From contig NW_001798960.1 in assembly GCF_000165425.1 (NCBI RefSeq), forward strand, positions 62,001 through 126,000: DNA of 64,000 nucleotides, written 5' to 3'. Below, piece after piece: positions 23,707 to 35,105 of the stretch. The position numbers and the translations under genes were made by a program. Under the pieces are notes generated by a model. It was not told the DNA's origin. It worked only from the letters and a program-made list of their open reading frames with translations, and made no database searches. The stretch comes from Paramecium tetraurelia. Its lineage: Eukaryota; Ciliophora; Oligohymenophorea; Peniculida; Parameciidae. Within the stretch, counting starts at the first letter, position 1; the number at the start of each line of letters is the position of its first letter.

Positions 23707-25589
23707 TCATTTTTGCCTGTTATATTTAAACACTTAATATTATGTAAGTGTTTATAATTTAGCTTATGACAATGTCTTTCTTTTGTTGTTAGGACTTCTT
23801 GACAAGTTTGTATATTTTTCAAAAATCTGCTCTCGACTAGGTAAAAAGGGACTCTTTAACACAATCTTATCTTATTGGCTTTGAGAGTGGGATTCTGAAT
23901 GCTGATGATAATTTGATTTTCTTTTAATCAATTATTTATCAAAGAAACTATTATGAATTTCTTTGCTTGGTGTGATTTGTGTCTTAATCTTGCCATTTGA
24001 CAATTCTGAACGATGAGTTAACTCTTTCCATTCTAAATTCCTTAGTTGATTTACTGATTCCTATTCCTTGATTGAAGGATTTATGTTTTGCAATAGTTCC
24101 TACAATTAGGTTTATGGATTGAGACTTTGTTAATATAGAGGTTATGACTATCGAGCAGTTGCTTCCTTTATCTAAGGATTGTAAAAGAAGGTATCCAAAA
24201 TGTCATCCTCATGATCTGTTTCGCTTTTGTAACTAATGTTCTCAGCATTCTATTAGTGAATAGATTACAAAGCCTTAATTATAAGTTGTGCCTATTCCTC
24301 ATAATTCACTTAATTTTAACTGATGAATATTTTGACATATTTCTAATACTTTGAACTGATGTCATGAATTTCTAAATTCCTTTTCCTTTGTGGCAACCCA
24401 CAATTAAATTTGATTGAACTAACAATATGAGGCTTCTCATGCATTCTCAACTCACTTCCAATAAATAGCATAATTACATTGCAATTTGTACATTCTCTAT
24501 TCCCAATAGACTTTTGATTTCTGGACACTGAGTCGGATTGGTAAATTGATAATTAGAACTTAAATCCTTTCCACTCAAATTACATCTAGAATTACCTAAG
24601 ACCACACCGTCTGGATTGAGCATCGGTACAACAATCACATTTAATTTTGTTTACTTCAACTATTTTATCAATTCTTCAGCTAAATATGATGTATTTGCAT
24701 CTACGGGTCTAATGCGAGCAACTATCAAGGTTAATGGCCCATTTTATTTCTGAACCCAATAATAAATAGGGTATTATAACTTAGACAATCCCAATTGCCC
24801 ATATTGACCATTCTCCCTTAATTAATTGAATGTAAAGGGTTTCTAAAAGCTAATGATATAACTTTCATAAGAGGATTTGATCTCAAAAGAACATTACGCA
24901 AAATGACCCTCCTTACGCTTGATATTTGTCAACGAATAATGAGAAGGCACAAAGAATTCGTGATTATCAGATAGTCTCTATACATATACATCTCGATTCT
25001 TCTCCTATGCTCTCAAATTTATGATATTCACCCTTATGTTCATCTCTTTGAATGCATATATCTTCAATCCCAAAGAGAACCACTTACAAAATCCGTGAGA
25101 ATTTGTGTCTGATTTCAATACTATCTTAACAGTGTCATGTTTACAATAATAGATTTCTTATACGTTACACCCTTCAAAACCTCCGAAAATTTCATAATCT
25201 CTCGGATGATTTGCGTCGTACCTATATTTTAGATTTTTAAGACTTTCCTGCAATTCTGAAACATTTTTTATTGGTAAATAGTTTTATTTACAAATGCTTT
25301 CCTTCACATCTATGTTAAAATCCTCGTAATATATGAGATTTGTTGAATTATTAATTGATTGTGCTCCTTACAATTAATCACTATTGACAACACTAGTCCT
25401 ATAACTAATATTTCCCTTCGATGATTTAAAATGTTGTTAAGGATTACTTGTAAATGTTCTCTTTGAGAGTCTCCCCTAAATCATAGTTTACTATTCTTCT
25501 CCTAATTTCATCCAAATAAATTTTGGTTTAGGATCATCCGGCAATCCAAGCAAAATCGGAAGAGGTTTTGGAATTCGATTATAAAACAT
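23707..25589 (-). CDS. M14 carboxypeptidase (CCP/Nna1-type) pseudoenzyme
   Basis: About 620 aa, with one 23-nt intron at 24455-24477. The fold markers of cytosolic carboxypeptidases are present: an N-terminal beta-rich domain with [12 protein letters not shown] and [30 protein letters not shown], then [24 protein letters not shown], where the substrate-binding N-x-R is kept. The zinc site is lost. The HPGE motif is RPVD ([11 protein letters not shown]; Arg codon 24710-24708, Asp codon 24701-24699), and the third ligand in DLHGHS is Arg ([10 protein letters not shown]; codon 24447-24445). CCPs remove tubulin glutamates; this one should be catalytically dead. The C-terminal 230 residues are Gln/Ser-rich. 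Start at 25589 is tentative; a TM-like segment lies just upstream in frame and may be an extra exon. Confidence 0.8.
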
Positions 25590-26599
25590 TAAGAAAATAA
25601 AATTACTTATTAGAACAATAATGGATATCTATATTATAATGATTAATGGTCAATTCCATTTTTGAATAAATAACTGGACTATAAAATATGCAAATTGATT
25701 TCATTCTCATTCTCACTATGCTTTTTATTTCATTTTTATAAAAGGATTACATCACTTATTGTTTAACATATTCGGTTAAACAATAATCCTATGTATTCAC
25801 CTTATGATATGGAAATCAAATATGTATGAGCCTTAAGTAAACAGAAATATGTTGACAATCAAAATATCTGTTATTCTCTTCCCTTTAAAATACTCACATT
25901 TGAAAAATCCAAGAAAAAACCAATCCTAAGTCGATATGGTATTTTTACTAATTTATACATTAGGATATTAGAATGAGATTACATCAATACATCAAATGAA
26001 CGAATCACATATCTCAAATCATATTAGAAACTTTTAGAAATATGTTTATAAATTTTGGATGTATATACGATATTACTGAATTACGTAATTTCAAAAGTAA
26101 TGTAGAAAGACCTCTTTGTAAAGTTATTTTTTTTACGTTTTGGAAAAGTGAAGAATAATTTATTTCTAAATAAAATGATAATGCAAGTACAATTATAGAG
26201 CAATATATGGATTTCAATTAAATATTTTCAGTTTTATATATGTACAAAATAACGTTTTCTTAGTTTTTAAATTTCTTCATTTTTATACAAAAACAAAGGA
26301 AACTTCTGATCCAGCCTATTGATTAAGCTTTAAGGAGCAACTATTTAAATGTTTTAAATGATTTATAGAAATATTATTAATTTATGGGAGTTTGCCAAAC
26401 AAAAAAGTTAAACACAAAGTTAGACTCGTAAAGAGTGAAAACCGAAAGTAAGACAAAGATAGATCTGTCTGGTACCTAAGAGACTGAATTAAAAAAATCG
26501 CTTCATCAACATTAAGAGAAGCAAGCCAATACAGAAACCATTTGTATTCAAAATTTAGATTGTACAATCCCAGCAAGTCAAAGAGGTCTCGCTTTTACA
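25590..26599. other. long spacer with small unsupported frames
   Basis: A 1-kb stretch between divergent genes. The first 110 bases may code an N-terminal membrane helix of the carboxypeptidase-like protein. A separate 88-codon minus frame (26014-26280) is listed on its own. From about 26282 upward a minus frame stays open into the antisense of the pseudokinase but lacks any ATG. Confidence 0.35.
26014..26280 (-). CDS. possible small hydrophobic protein
   Basis: Open frame of 89 codons from an ATG at 26280 to TGA at 26016-26014 (88 aa). It contains one plausible membrane helix (SIYCSIIVLALSFYLEI) followed by a basic region. No family recognised and no intron. It could be chance in AT-rich DNA. 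Confidence 0.3.
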
Positions 26600-28027
26600 A
26601 TGCCAAAACTATTGAATTCTCCTTAAAGCCTTAATAATCCTCTTTTAGAATCGACAAGTGCTTCTAAGAAGTATACTCTTATTGGTCAACATAAATCAAA
26701 TTATGTAATATATATATCTTATATATAGTAACTTTAAATTTTACAAAACAACAAAACTGGAATGCTTGTTTAAATGTAAAATATTCCAAAGCATATAGAG
26801 GGCAACGAGAAATATATTAATTAACTCCAAAAGATTTCAATTGTATTTAATTAAAATATCATTCTTTCAGGATCATCCAAATATCTTAAGAATCATCGAG
26901 ATCTACCAAGATAAAAGCAACTATTAAGTGATTTCTGAATACTTCAATGGATCCAATCTTTCAGACTTAATTATTGGAGAAGCCAAAGTATCAAAACCCT
27001 AAGTAGCTTAAATTTACGAATAAATTATATCAGCTATGTCTTATCTTCATCAAAAGAATATTGTCCATGGCAATTTGACTCTCAAATCATTTTAATATAT
27101 GAACCTTAATAATCGACTGGTTGTCAAGCTTACCAATTTAAAAACAATCTATTGCAAAGACTTAACAAATATTGAAGTTATAAAATTGCTCCCTCCAGAA
27201 TGTCTCTATCGTTAAGAACAATTTACAAAAGAAAGAGACATATGGACAGTGGGTTTGATTGGATTGATACTAAGAAAAGGTAAATTACCATATGAAATTC
27301 CATAAAATACTACTTAACAAATTATGATATAGATTATCAAAGATCATAAATTTAATTTCCAACATAAAAAGGATCAGAAATTCAAACATTTTCTAGAGAC
27401 AGTACTGTCTAAATATCCTTAAGAAAGACTTGATTTTGACAAATTACGTAAGCATGAATTTATAAAGTTTTATTCTAAGAAAAAAGCAAACACAAAAGTA
27501 TAATTACTCAAAAACTTCTTAACTAATAAACCATGCCGTCCCATCTAATAATTAATGTTAAGTTATTTTGGATAAGAATTCAATATAGAAGAGTATTTTG
27601 CTGCCTAAAAGCTATATATAGAAGCTAATACCAACAATGATGGTTCTTTAAGTAAATAAGAATTAATTAAACTATTTTACAATTACAAAATTAATAAAGA
27701 AAACATCGCTCAAAAAATAGATGATATATTCTAATAATTTGAAATAAATGATTAAATGGGAATGGATTAAAATAAATTTGTTTCTTTAACCTTATCTCGT
27801 TCAATCTTATTGACTCAAGAAAATATTGAAACATGCTTTGCTATCTTCTCATTCAACAAATCGGATATTTACTTGAAAGGATTGAAAAGACATTTACAAT
27901 GTGAAACTGTTGATATTAAATCAGAATTTGCATCTATGACTGATGATCTAAACTCAGTAATAATTTATATAATTTTTTTTAGCTTAATTAATAACAATTT
28001 GAATCTATGATGAAATTATTGAAATGA
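26600..28027 (+). CDS. CDPK-type pseudokinase with EF hands (A)
   Basis: 449 aa; introns at 26705-26728 (24 nt), 26843-26870 (28 nt) and 27957-27982 (26 nt). The kinase fold is recognisable from DHPNILRIIEIYQ, the hinge EYFNGSNLSDLI, ISAMSYLHQKNIVH and ERDIWTVGLIGLIL. Catalysis looks lost: the VAIK Lys is Gln (LVQMQNI), HRDLKPEN is HGNLTLKS (from residue 139), DFG is TNL (about residue 160), and the glycine loop is absent. A calmodulin-like C-terminus follows with one usable EF loop (NTNNDGSLSKQE) and two or three degenerate ones. CDPKs couple Ca2+ to phosphorylation; this member could only act as a Ca-dependent scaffold or regulator (inference). Convergent with the dCache gene, 39 bp between stops. 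Confidence 0.85.
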
Positions 28028-28066
28028 TAATATATAATTTTATTCAAAATAATTTAGTAACATTAT

Positions 28067-29852
28067 TCAGTATTCTTTCGGTGTGGAACTAACTAAACTA
28101 GTTGTTATTAAATTTTTTATAAATTTCTAGTTGAATTCTTGTTCTTTGAATTTGTTGTTTAAGATTTATTATTGAAAGTAATCTATAATTTCGGTTTGAT
28201 CCTAATCTTCTTTACGAGGATATTAGATTGAATCCAATCGTTCATAGATCCTATTTGTTTTTTTTTTCGTTGATGAAAAGTTAGTTATAAATTGTTGAAT
28301 GCATTGACAAAATAAAAAGATATCTTTGGATATAAAACAGCCTGGCTTCTTAAAAATTCCAGCATAATTATGTGATAATTTAAATTTTAAGAATCTCTAA
28401 GTAATAGATTAAGAAGAAGAATGCCTTGTTATCTAGAAAGTTCTTGCAATTTCTTATAAAGGTCCTAGCATTTTCCCCAAGATAAGAGAGGATAGAAATG
28501 AGATTACAATTGCTATTAGAACTAAAATTGACATTCCTTTTAATAAGGTTTCTTATATTTAAGCTTTCATCTACTGTTAGTGTTGTTAGACGTACTATTT
28601 TAATATTCAATTTTAGTTTAATATCTAGATATTAATACAATAGAATTACAGAATTATTTTTAAATTATACTATTCTAAGGGAGTATGTGTCATATAATAA
28701 TCCTACTTGTCTATTTTATTTTGTCTACATATAAATCCAATATCAACATGATCGCAATTACTCGAATTTGTATAGATTAAGGATCGCCAATCTTCAATAT
28801 TAAAGCCAGTTATTGTTTCATTAAAAAAGTAGTCCTTTCCTAATTCATACTCAGAATTATTTAACAAGTTGCTTACTAATAACATTCCATCATTTGTAGT
28901 TAATATTAAGTTAGTTTTATTTGAAGTCTTATAAATGGTTTCTTATAAGACTTTCGATGAAATGTGAGCTCTAATGGCCCCTATCATACTTTTTTTGAAA
29001 TTGATTAACGGTAAAGCAATAGAGAATCTAATATCATTAAAAGGGATGGCTAATGAATTTGTATTTATTTTATACTTCTATAATGACCAGTTAATCGAAC
29101 AGAGTATTATGTAAATTTGCTTAAATTATATGCCTTTTGAGCCTCAATATACCATGGTCTGCTCTTTGGATCATATACTCTTTAATTTCCGAAATCTAAA
29201 CAAGGATATTAAAAGAGTTCTGCTTATGAGTATTCAAAAAAACCAATATACTATTGAACTCCAAACATTTGAGTAGGCAAAGCTGTTTAAAATTACTACA
29301 AATTCCTAATCGTGTTCTTATGATTATCATGACCCGAATTGATGTTTGACTCGTTAAGATGGCAAATACAAGGTATCTCAATCTAATTGATTTGCATAAA
29401 ATTACCTAAATTAATGGTTAATGGTAACAATTTTAATTTGTTTCCTTCGAACTCACTTTCAAATCATCTAGAAGCGAATAATAATTGTGAAGTCGATGCA
29501 AAGATATTAATGGCTAAGATACTTAAGGATATCAATAATTAATACTTGAGTGAATAAATGTAACCCAAAATTCTTTTATGCTTTGTTTTGCTATATCTTA
29601 TTATCTTTTCGAATAGAGATCGAATGTAAATTCTGAAGATTCCTAAAGTGTTTCAGAAATATATTAGGTGATTAAACTGAACAAAATTATTACGCTAGCT
29701 AAAATGATAAGCATAGAACAAGAAATGTAAATATATAATATTGTTTTTGCCCTTAAATTTGTAAAGCATTTAGTGATCGGTGATCTTAGAATAAATTACT
29801 TTAAGTTTGCTTAATTTCCCGTCTGATTATTTCTTCTAATTATTCCAAACAT
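28067..29852 (-). CDS. dCache-domain transmembrane sensor
   Basis: 555 aa after removing five introns of 23-25 nt (29522-29545, 29383-29405, 29078-29100, 28625-28649, 28552-28574); the exon sum is a whole number of codons. Topology: cytoplasmic N-terminus (MFGIIRRNNQ), TM1 (SMLIILASVIILFSLI, residues about 45-62), an extracellular region with a Cache signature (RVYDPKSRPWYIEAQKAY; later IGAIRAHISSKVLQETI and NDGMLLVSN), TM2 (MSILVLIAIVISFLSSLILG) followed by a HAMP-like PLQEIAR. No catalytic output domain is present in the C-terminal 120 residues. Cache domains bind small ligands outside the cell; here output must come from partner proteins or the short tail. Several N-x-S/T sites lie outside TM segments. 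Confidence 0.8.
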
Positions 29853-29898
29853 AATAATTTTAATTTATATATACTCTAATTTAAAATGAAAAAGATAG

Positions 29899-30383
29899 TC
29901 AGTCATTACTTTATACTAAACGAGTAAATAATTCAGCCTTTTTCGAACTTAATTTAATATTCCAGTTGCAGATCTTAACTAAATCATTAATTGGTTCCCT
30001 ATTAAACCTGCTATTTCTATATCAATCCTTATAGTCATTGAACTCAAAGACTCTCCCTATTCCTTTTCTACATAATCTTAATAAGCCACAGTCTCATGAG
30101 GGGATTGCAATTGAATTGGAAGGAGAACTAAAAAATTTCCATCTCTACATGGTTCTTTCTCTTCCGTGAAGATTAAATCTCTAAAGTTAGAATTTAGTTT
30201 AGAACTTTACTTGGCGAATAAAAAGTTTACATTTCATAATGGGCTTTACAATAAAACGAATAAGTTTACATTCACTATAGTGATTATAGTATGATCTTCT
30301 AATATGAGTAGGGAAAGTTCAAAGTAGGCTTCAATAGTTTGGTCAAAGTTCGCATTAATTTCAAAAGTAAAATATTCAAGCAT
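29899..30383 (-). CDS. small protein, C2-like beta fold possible
   Basis: 133 aa if introns of 26, 25 and 32 nt are removed (exon sum exactly 134 codons). Sequence runs MLEYFTFEINANF..., then KLFIRQVKDLIFTEEKEP, LVLLPIQLQSPHE and MTIRIDIEIAGLIG. The alternating hydrophobic pattern suggests beta strands, and KLFIRQVKDL resembles the first strand of a C2 domain, but no Ca-binding Asp set is visible. No family assigned. It ends 46 bp upstream of the dCache start codon on the same strand. Splice sites are inferred from frame continuity. Confidence 0.5.
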
Positions 30384-30630
30384 TCTGACAATCTAAATAT
30401 TGATATGATATACTAGATGCATCTTTGGTATATGTAGATAATTTGGGATTTGCAAGCTTAATATGTCAAACTTTTAGAAATATTTTCTTCTTTATATTGA
30501 ATTATTAATTAATCATGCAATTATATTTAAGTTAAAGCTATATTAAAATGAGTTTTTTTCTCTATTTTACCTACCATTACACCATCCATTTTTCAAAACT
30601 ATATGAATTACCTCCTGATACATAGTTATT

Positions 30631-31011
30631 TCATAAAGAATTATCTAATTGAAGGCTATTCTTAATTAAAAAATAAAATGAGCATTCACGGCTAATCATT
30701 ACAAATCTTTCTAAAAAATTATAAATTAGGATAAATTTATATTTTTAATTTCTTCTTAGTGAATATTTATTGATTATTCTTCTCAATATCTTATATTTTG
30801 GATCAAGTTATCCCTTATTCTAAAAATAATTTAAACTTTCCCATTATTAGAGTGATTCATAAAAAACAGGACTAAACTCAAATTTATCTAATAAGCTAAT
30901 CAAATTGGTGAATATCTAGTCTCACTCTTATTAATTCCTATTGTATTTACTATAAATTTTGTGTATTTATAAAAAATCAAGTACATAAAATTTTATAATA
31001 AAATCATTCAT
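30631..31011 (-). CDS. possible small protein overlapping upstream stop
   Basis: Open frame, if a 30-nt intron near 30925 is removed: 116 aa (MNDFIIKFYVLDFLQIHK..., then EFSPVFYESLQQWESLNYF, QLDPKYKILRRIINKY). The composition is protein-like with no motif. Its ATG at 31011 overlaps the stop region of the MGCC protein (TGA 31006-31004) in a different frame, which is unusual for a ciliate gene, so it may instead be a mis-joined exon of that gene. Confidence 0.35.
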
Positions 31012-32245
31012 TAGACAATAATTTATAACTTTAATTCAAGTGATGTAATTTATTTATTAATGTGTCCATTTTGTAGTTATTCTCCTTCATTCTCTCTGAT
31101 GATAACCTACTATCTTACTTTTTTATTGACATAAAGGAAGTCTTATTTAAGTCTCTCTAAAATAAACCACTCTATTCACTAGTCTAATTATGATATTGTT
31201 GCATAATGTCTTTCATCTATCTAATTTAACTATCCTCCTGCTCACTGAGATTGCTAAAATCCATTTCTTTAGTTTATGTGTGATTAGTTCTTGGTAGAAA
31301 GGAGGACTCCTGTGATCGAAAGCTTTTATCGCTCATTTGTTATTCTATATTACTATTATGCAAGGTAACTTCTCCCAATTATTTTACTTTGTCTGAAAAC
31401 TCCTTCAATTACAATTTGACTTGCTTACTATCTTGTAAATTCCATTTGTTATCCAAACAAATTATTAATTTATTCAATAATTGAAGTTAGTTATTCATTT
31501 GATCATACATTTTTTTGAGTTCCTTACTATTCATTTATATTGATCCACTCAGATTACTTTTACTTGATTTCTTAGAATTAAAACAAGAAGTTTTCTCCAA
31601 ATGATGAAATATGTCTTGCATAACCTCTCTATCGTTATTCGTCAATTTTTCATCTTCAACTTTCATTATAGCTTTGGAAGTTGTCTTAAATAATTTTTAT
31701 TATTCTATGATAATATAAAAATTAGTACAATTATTAAGATTACTTATAATCTAGTTTACTTAATCTCCACGAAAGCTAACATTATTACTTTGTGGATATA
31801 CCACATATGGCTGATGCTATTAAGGTTGACTGTTTACAACATATTAAGGTTATTAAACTAAAGTACTTACTGGTACTGAGAAACTTTAATTACTCAAATA
31901 TTAGTTAGTTTATTATCTAATTGGGGGACAAGAAATAGCTTATTGAGTTTATACCCTATGTTAAATTAATGGCTGCTATTATCTTTTTATTTATTAGTTT
32001 GTATTAAACTCATCATATTTATTAGGGGATTTTGTCACTCTGGACACTCTAAATTGTTGAGTTTTATAAGAATAATATTGTGACTCGGATTTATAAGGTT
32101 ATGTAGAATTGTCATCAAATATTGGTTTCCTACAAATTGGTGCAGAATTATCTTCGATTTCAATAACACAAATACCTCTTGGTTGTTTGAATGGATTGAT
32201 TTATTCCAATCTATTCCTTATTCCATTGGCTTCGCAACATCCCAT
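31004..32245 (-). CDS. N-terminal MGCC protein with coiled coil
   Basis: Intronless, 413 aa. It starts MGCCEANGIRNR, an N-myristoyl plus double-Cys palmitoylation signal. Residues about 55-170 are Gln/Asn-rich and probably disordered (QFRVSRVTKSPNKYDEF, then a tract of Gln written with TAA/TAG). The C-terminal half alternates charged heptads (QMNNQLQLLNKLIICLD, QLKEFSDKVKQLGE), a likely coiled coil. No enzyme domain seen. Probably a peripheral membrane or alveolar-sac protein; that location is inferred only from the acylation signal. Confidence 0.7.
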
Positions 32246-32997
32246 TATCGTTAATTTAATAATAAAACAGAAATATTAATCTAATTATAAAGTGAAATTG
32301 TGTTGAAAATCAATGATTAACTTTTACATTTTGTTAAAAATTCTTCATAGATGCAAGAATAAGAGTGTGCTTATACAAATATTATTAAATAATTAGAATA
32401 CATTTATTCTCAAAATAAATTAAAATTTTCTTGCTTTTCAAAAAGTTGAGCAATATTACAAAAGCCGAAAATGATACTGGTTATCTGTATGAAGGGTATA
32501 TAAATCTGTTATTACTGATTACAATACATAGCATATAAAATTAGGAATAATTTGGAAACAAAATAATGTTATAATTTAACAACTTCAACAATTATTTTAA
32601 TAATTATGAATCAAAATCATATATTATGAACTTTACTATGAGTTTATATTATTATATTAAATCCAATGAGGATAATTTTCAAATAGGAACTTGATTTTTA
32701 AATTTAGACGTAGAAAAGATTGGAATTATTGATTTTATTGTTGATTCATTAAAAGTCTAGTTAATTTGCAGAAGATAATCTAAAGATGCCATTAATATTA
32801 TGGTATTTACAATGGATTGGCTTTAGGATACAACATTTATTCAAAATAGACAAATTTTTTGAGATAAATGTTAAAATTAAATTTTAAGGCAGCATAATCT
32901 GATTTGAAGTTATACATTTATAGATGCTATAATTTTCTTAATCTAATTCATTTCAATATTTTGGTAATGTTAATTTTATGTATTTTAAATGTATAAA
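32246..32997. other. intergenic spacer
   Basis: 752 bp between two minus-strand genes, very AT-rich. I see no sustained TGA-free frame starting with ATG and no RNA gene. Confidence 0.4.
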
Positions 32998-33804
32998 TCA
33001 TTTATGTTATCTTTGAGTTTTCTCAAAAGATTAAATCTCTTTTAGGCATTACTTTTTTTAACTCTTTGATTATAGTATTATCTTATCTTCTTCCGCTTTT
33101 TTCTTTTACTTTAACTTATCTTCTAGTAAAGATGTGAGTTATTTGAAAAAATAAGCAACTTTATTTTATTAATCTTCAAATTAATCCATCTAATCCGATG
33201 ACTACTATTCTTCCTCATCTTGTGATTCACTTTAATTCTATTCTGAAGATTATGAGTTTGAAGATTATTAACCTTTAAGTAAATTTGGTATATGATCATT
33301 CATATGCCAATTTTTCATTATATTTCCAAAGTAACGATATAGATCTATTATTTAGTTATGTTCTGAAATAAATATACTATTCAAATCCTTATATTTTACT
33401 TTCTAATTTTTATTATGTTATCTCAGTAACTAAATCTTTAGGTCTTTTCTACTCAAGATTTTTTATAAAGCAAATACTTTCTCATGATGATCCTTATCAC
33501 TCTGTTTTAATTTCTCAATTTCTTCTTTTAAAGTAATAATTTAAATCATATATGCCATATATTTAGGCTCATCTTAGACATCTTTTATTTTAATCGTATA
33601 AAAGATATCACATACGTTCTTCATCTGCACCCTGCAAACTGGGCATTATTAGAAACCACTCGTTTTCAAGCTGGCAACACATCCTTTATGAAAAACATGG
33701 CCACAATCCACTATAGTGCAGAGATCATTGTTTAAGGGTAATAAGCAGATTGAGCATTCGGGAATCTGGACAATTTTATCATCAAGTGTGAATATCTTCT
33801 GCAT
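32998..33804 (-). CDS. RING-finger E3-like protein with coiled coil
   Basis: Intronless, 268 aa; first in-frame ATG at 33804. A RING-H2-type finger occupies residues 14-60: CSIC, then CTIVDCGHVFHKGC and CPVC, with all eight zinc ligands present. A Leu/Lys heptad region follows (TLKEEIEKLKQSDKDHHEK), then an acidic/Gln-rich stretch (SESQDEEEQQSSDQ) and a basic tail. The RING plus coiled-coil layout resembles TRAIP-type ubiquitin ligases. Substrate unknown. Confidence 0.8.
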
Positions 33805-34291
33805 TGTTAAATTTTTATATAATTTCTTCACCTTCAAGAAGAACTAATTATATCTTATTATCAAAAAACCCTTAATAAATTGGCACAATATAATTATAAC
33901 CATCAAATAAATCACAATTTTAGATTAGAATACGATAATATATATTGATAGTGGAATTAATTTCTATTTGCCTAAATTACTAAAAATCTACTCTTTTATT
34001 ATAATAACAAGCACTTGAATTTAAGTTAGTTAGATAATCTACAATTATTCTACTTAATTAAGCAAGAAGTTAAATACAAATGCTCAATTTTGTTAATAAG
34101 TTACACAAATTTTTTGACTTTAAATCATGATAATACACTGTAAAATTCATAAGGGAATTTCATTTTATTTCACATAAATAAGACATCATTAAATTTAGAT
34201 TTATATATAATATTATTTAAAATTAATATAATATGAACTTCATTCAAAAAATAATGAGCTGATAAAATATTTTAATTGAGTTATATATAGA
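33805..34291. other. intergenic spacer
   Basis: 487 bp of AT-rich sequence, no gene-like frame seen. Confidence 0.4.
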
Positions 34292-35079
34292 TCATTTTTT
34301 AAAATTAAAAAAGTCTACTGGTAATCCAGCTCTTGTAGTTTTGGGGATTGAGGTTTATTTTGTTTTTTTGTCTGATAGCTTGATTTTAAGTTCTCTTGTA
34401 GAGAGCAGGAGCAGATCAAGTATTTTTTCTTAAACTTCGGTTTTGAGTTTGTAATTCTTTCTGTGATTTTAATTTCTAATTTCTAATTTGAGATTCGTGA
34501 TTTCTTCAGCCGGCTTATGTTATGGAGATATTAAGTTGCAAATAGATTTAATCTATTCTTTAGATTGAATTTATTTTGGAATGATAATCGGAGTTTTATA
34601 ACATAGGATTCTGTCGCTGCAAAGTTATGTGTCAGGTTCAGTCTTTATAACAGTTTTATCTTTGTTAACGGTGTGGTAGTCAGAAATTTTTTATTACTTA
34701 TGAATTTGATAGGAATTTGAACTTAGTTATTACTTAACCAGATAACCATTAATACGTTTGGATTGTTTAGGTAGTTATCTGATAGCATCATTCATTATTT
34801 ATGAAATTTATTCTTCGTCTTGAGATTTTAGTCTTCGAGAAGAATGTAATTTGGTTGAGGAGATGTTTTTCTAACTTTTTATTGAGTGTTATTTATTCAG
34901 GTAGTCCTTGTTTGTGTGCAGTGATTGATTAACATGTTTTTTGGATTTAAGTAATTTTAATCTGATGATAATATAAATTTATACTTCTCAGCAATATTAT
35001 CGGGATTTCTGTTCTAACATGGTTACTGTTAAATATGGTAGCTAATTTGTTGGGAAGGTACATAATATGCATGATTCAT
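34292..35079 (-). CDS. tandem paralog 1 of an unknown family
   Basis: 254 aa, one 23-nt intron at 34962-34984. Basic, Gln/Ser-rich and probably disordered for most of its length. The C-terminal 60 residues are conserved with the upstream neighbour: EKILDLLLLSTRELKIKL and IPKTTRAGLPVDFF here, EQILDLLCLSTQDLKRKF and IPKTGRTKFPTDFF there. A KTEPD block is also shared. No known domain recognised. Its start codon lies 26 bp downstream of its paralog's stop. Confidence 0.65.
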
Positions 35080-35105
35080 GATGTTAGAAATTATAAAAAA
35101 ATTAA

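Noticed and set aside
24497-24528. Alternative 32-nt intron in the carboxypeptidase-like gene
   Set aside because: A 23-nt intron at 24455-24477 has a better GTA donor and keeps sequence that aligns with the M14 family (IELRMHEKP).
26282-26740. Long minus-strand frame upstream of and antisense to the pseudokinase
   Set aside because: No in-frame ATG, no motif, and half of it is antisense to a well-supported exon.
29461-29463. Apparent in-frame TGA in the dCache gene
   Set aside because: Arises only in the wrong frame. A 24-nt intron at 29522-29545 and a 23-nt intron at 29383-29405 give a continuous frame with TM and Cache motifs.
29853-30301. C2-like protein fused to the dCache protein
   Set aside because: The two are in the same frame by chance over a short stretch; a 32-nt intron gives the upstream protein its own stop at 29901-29899 and the dCache gene has its own ATG.
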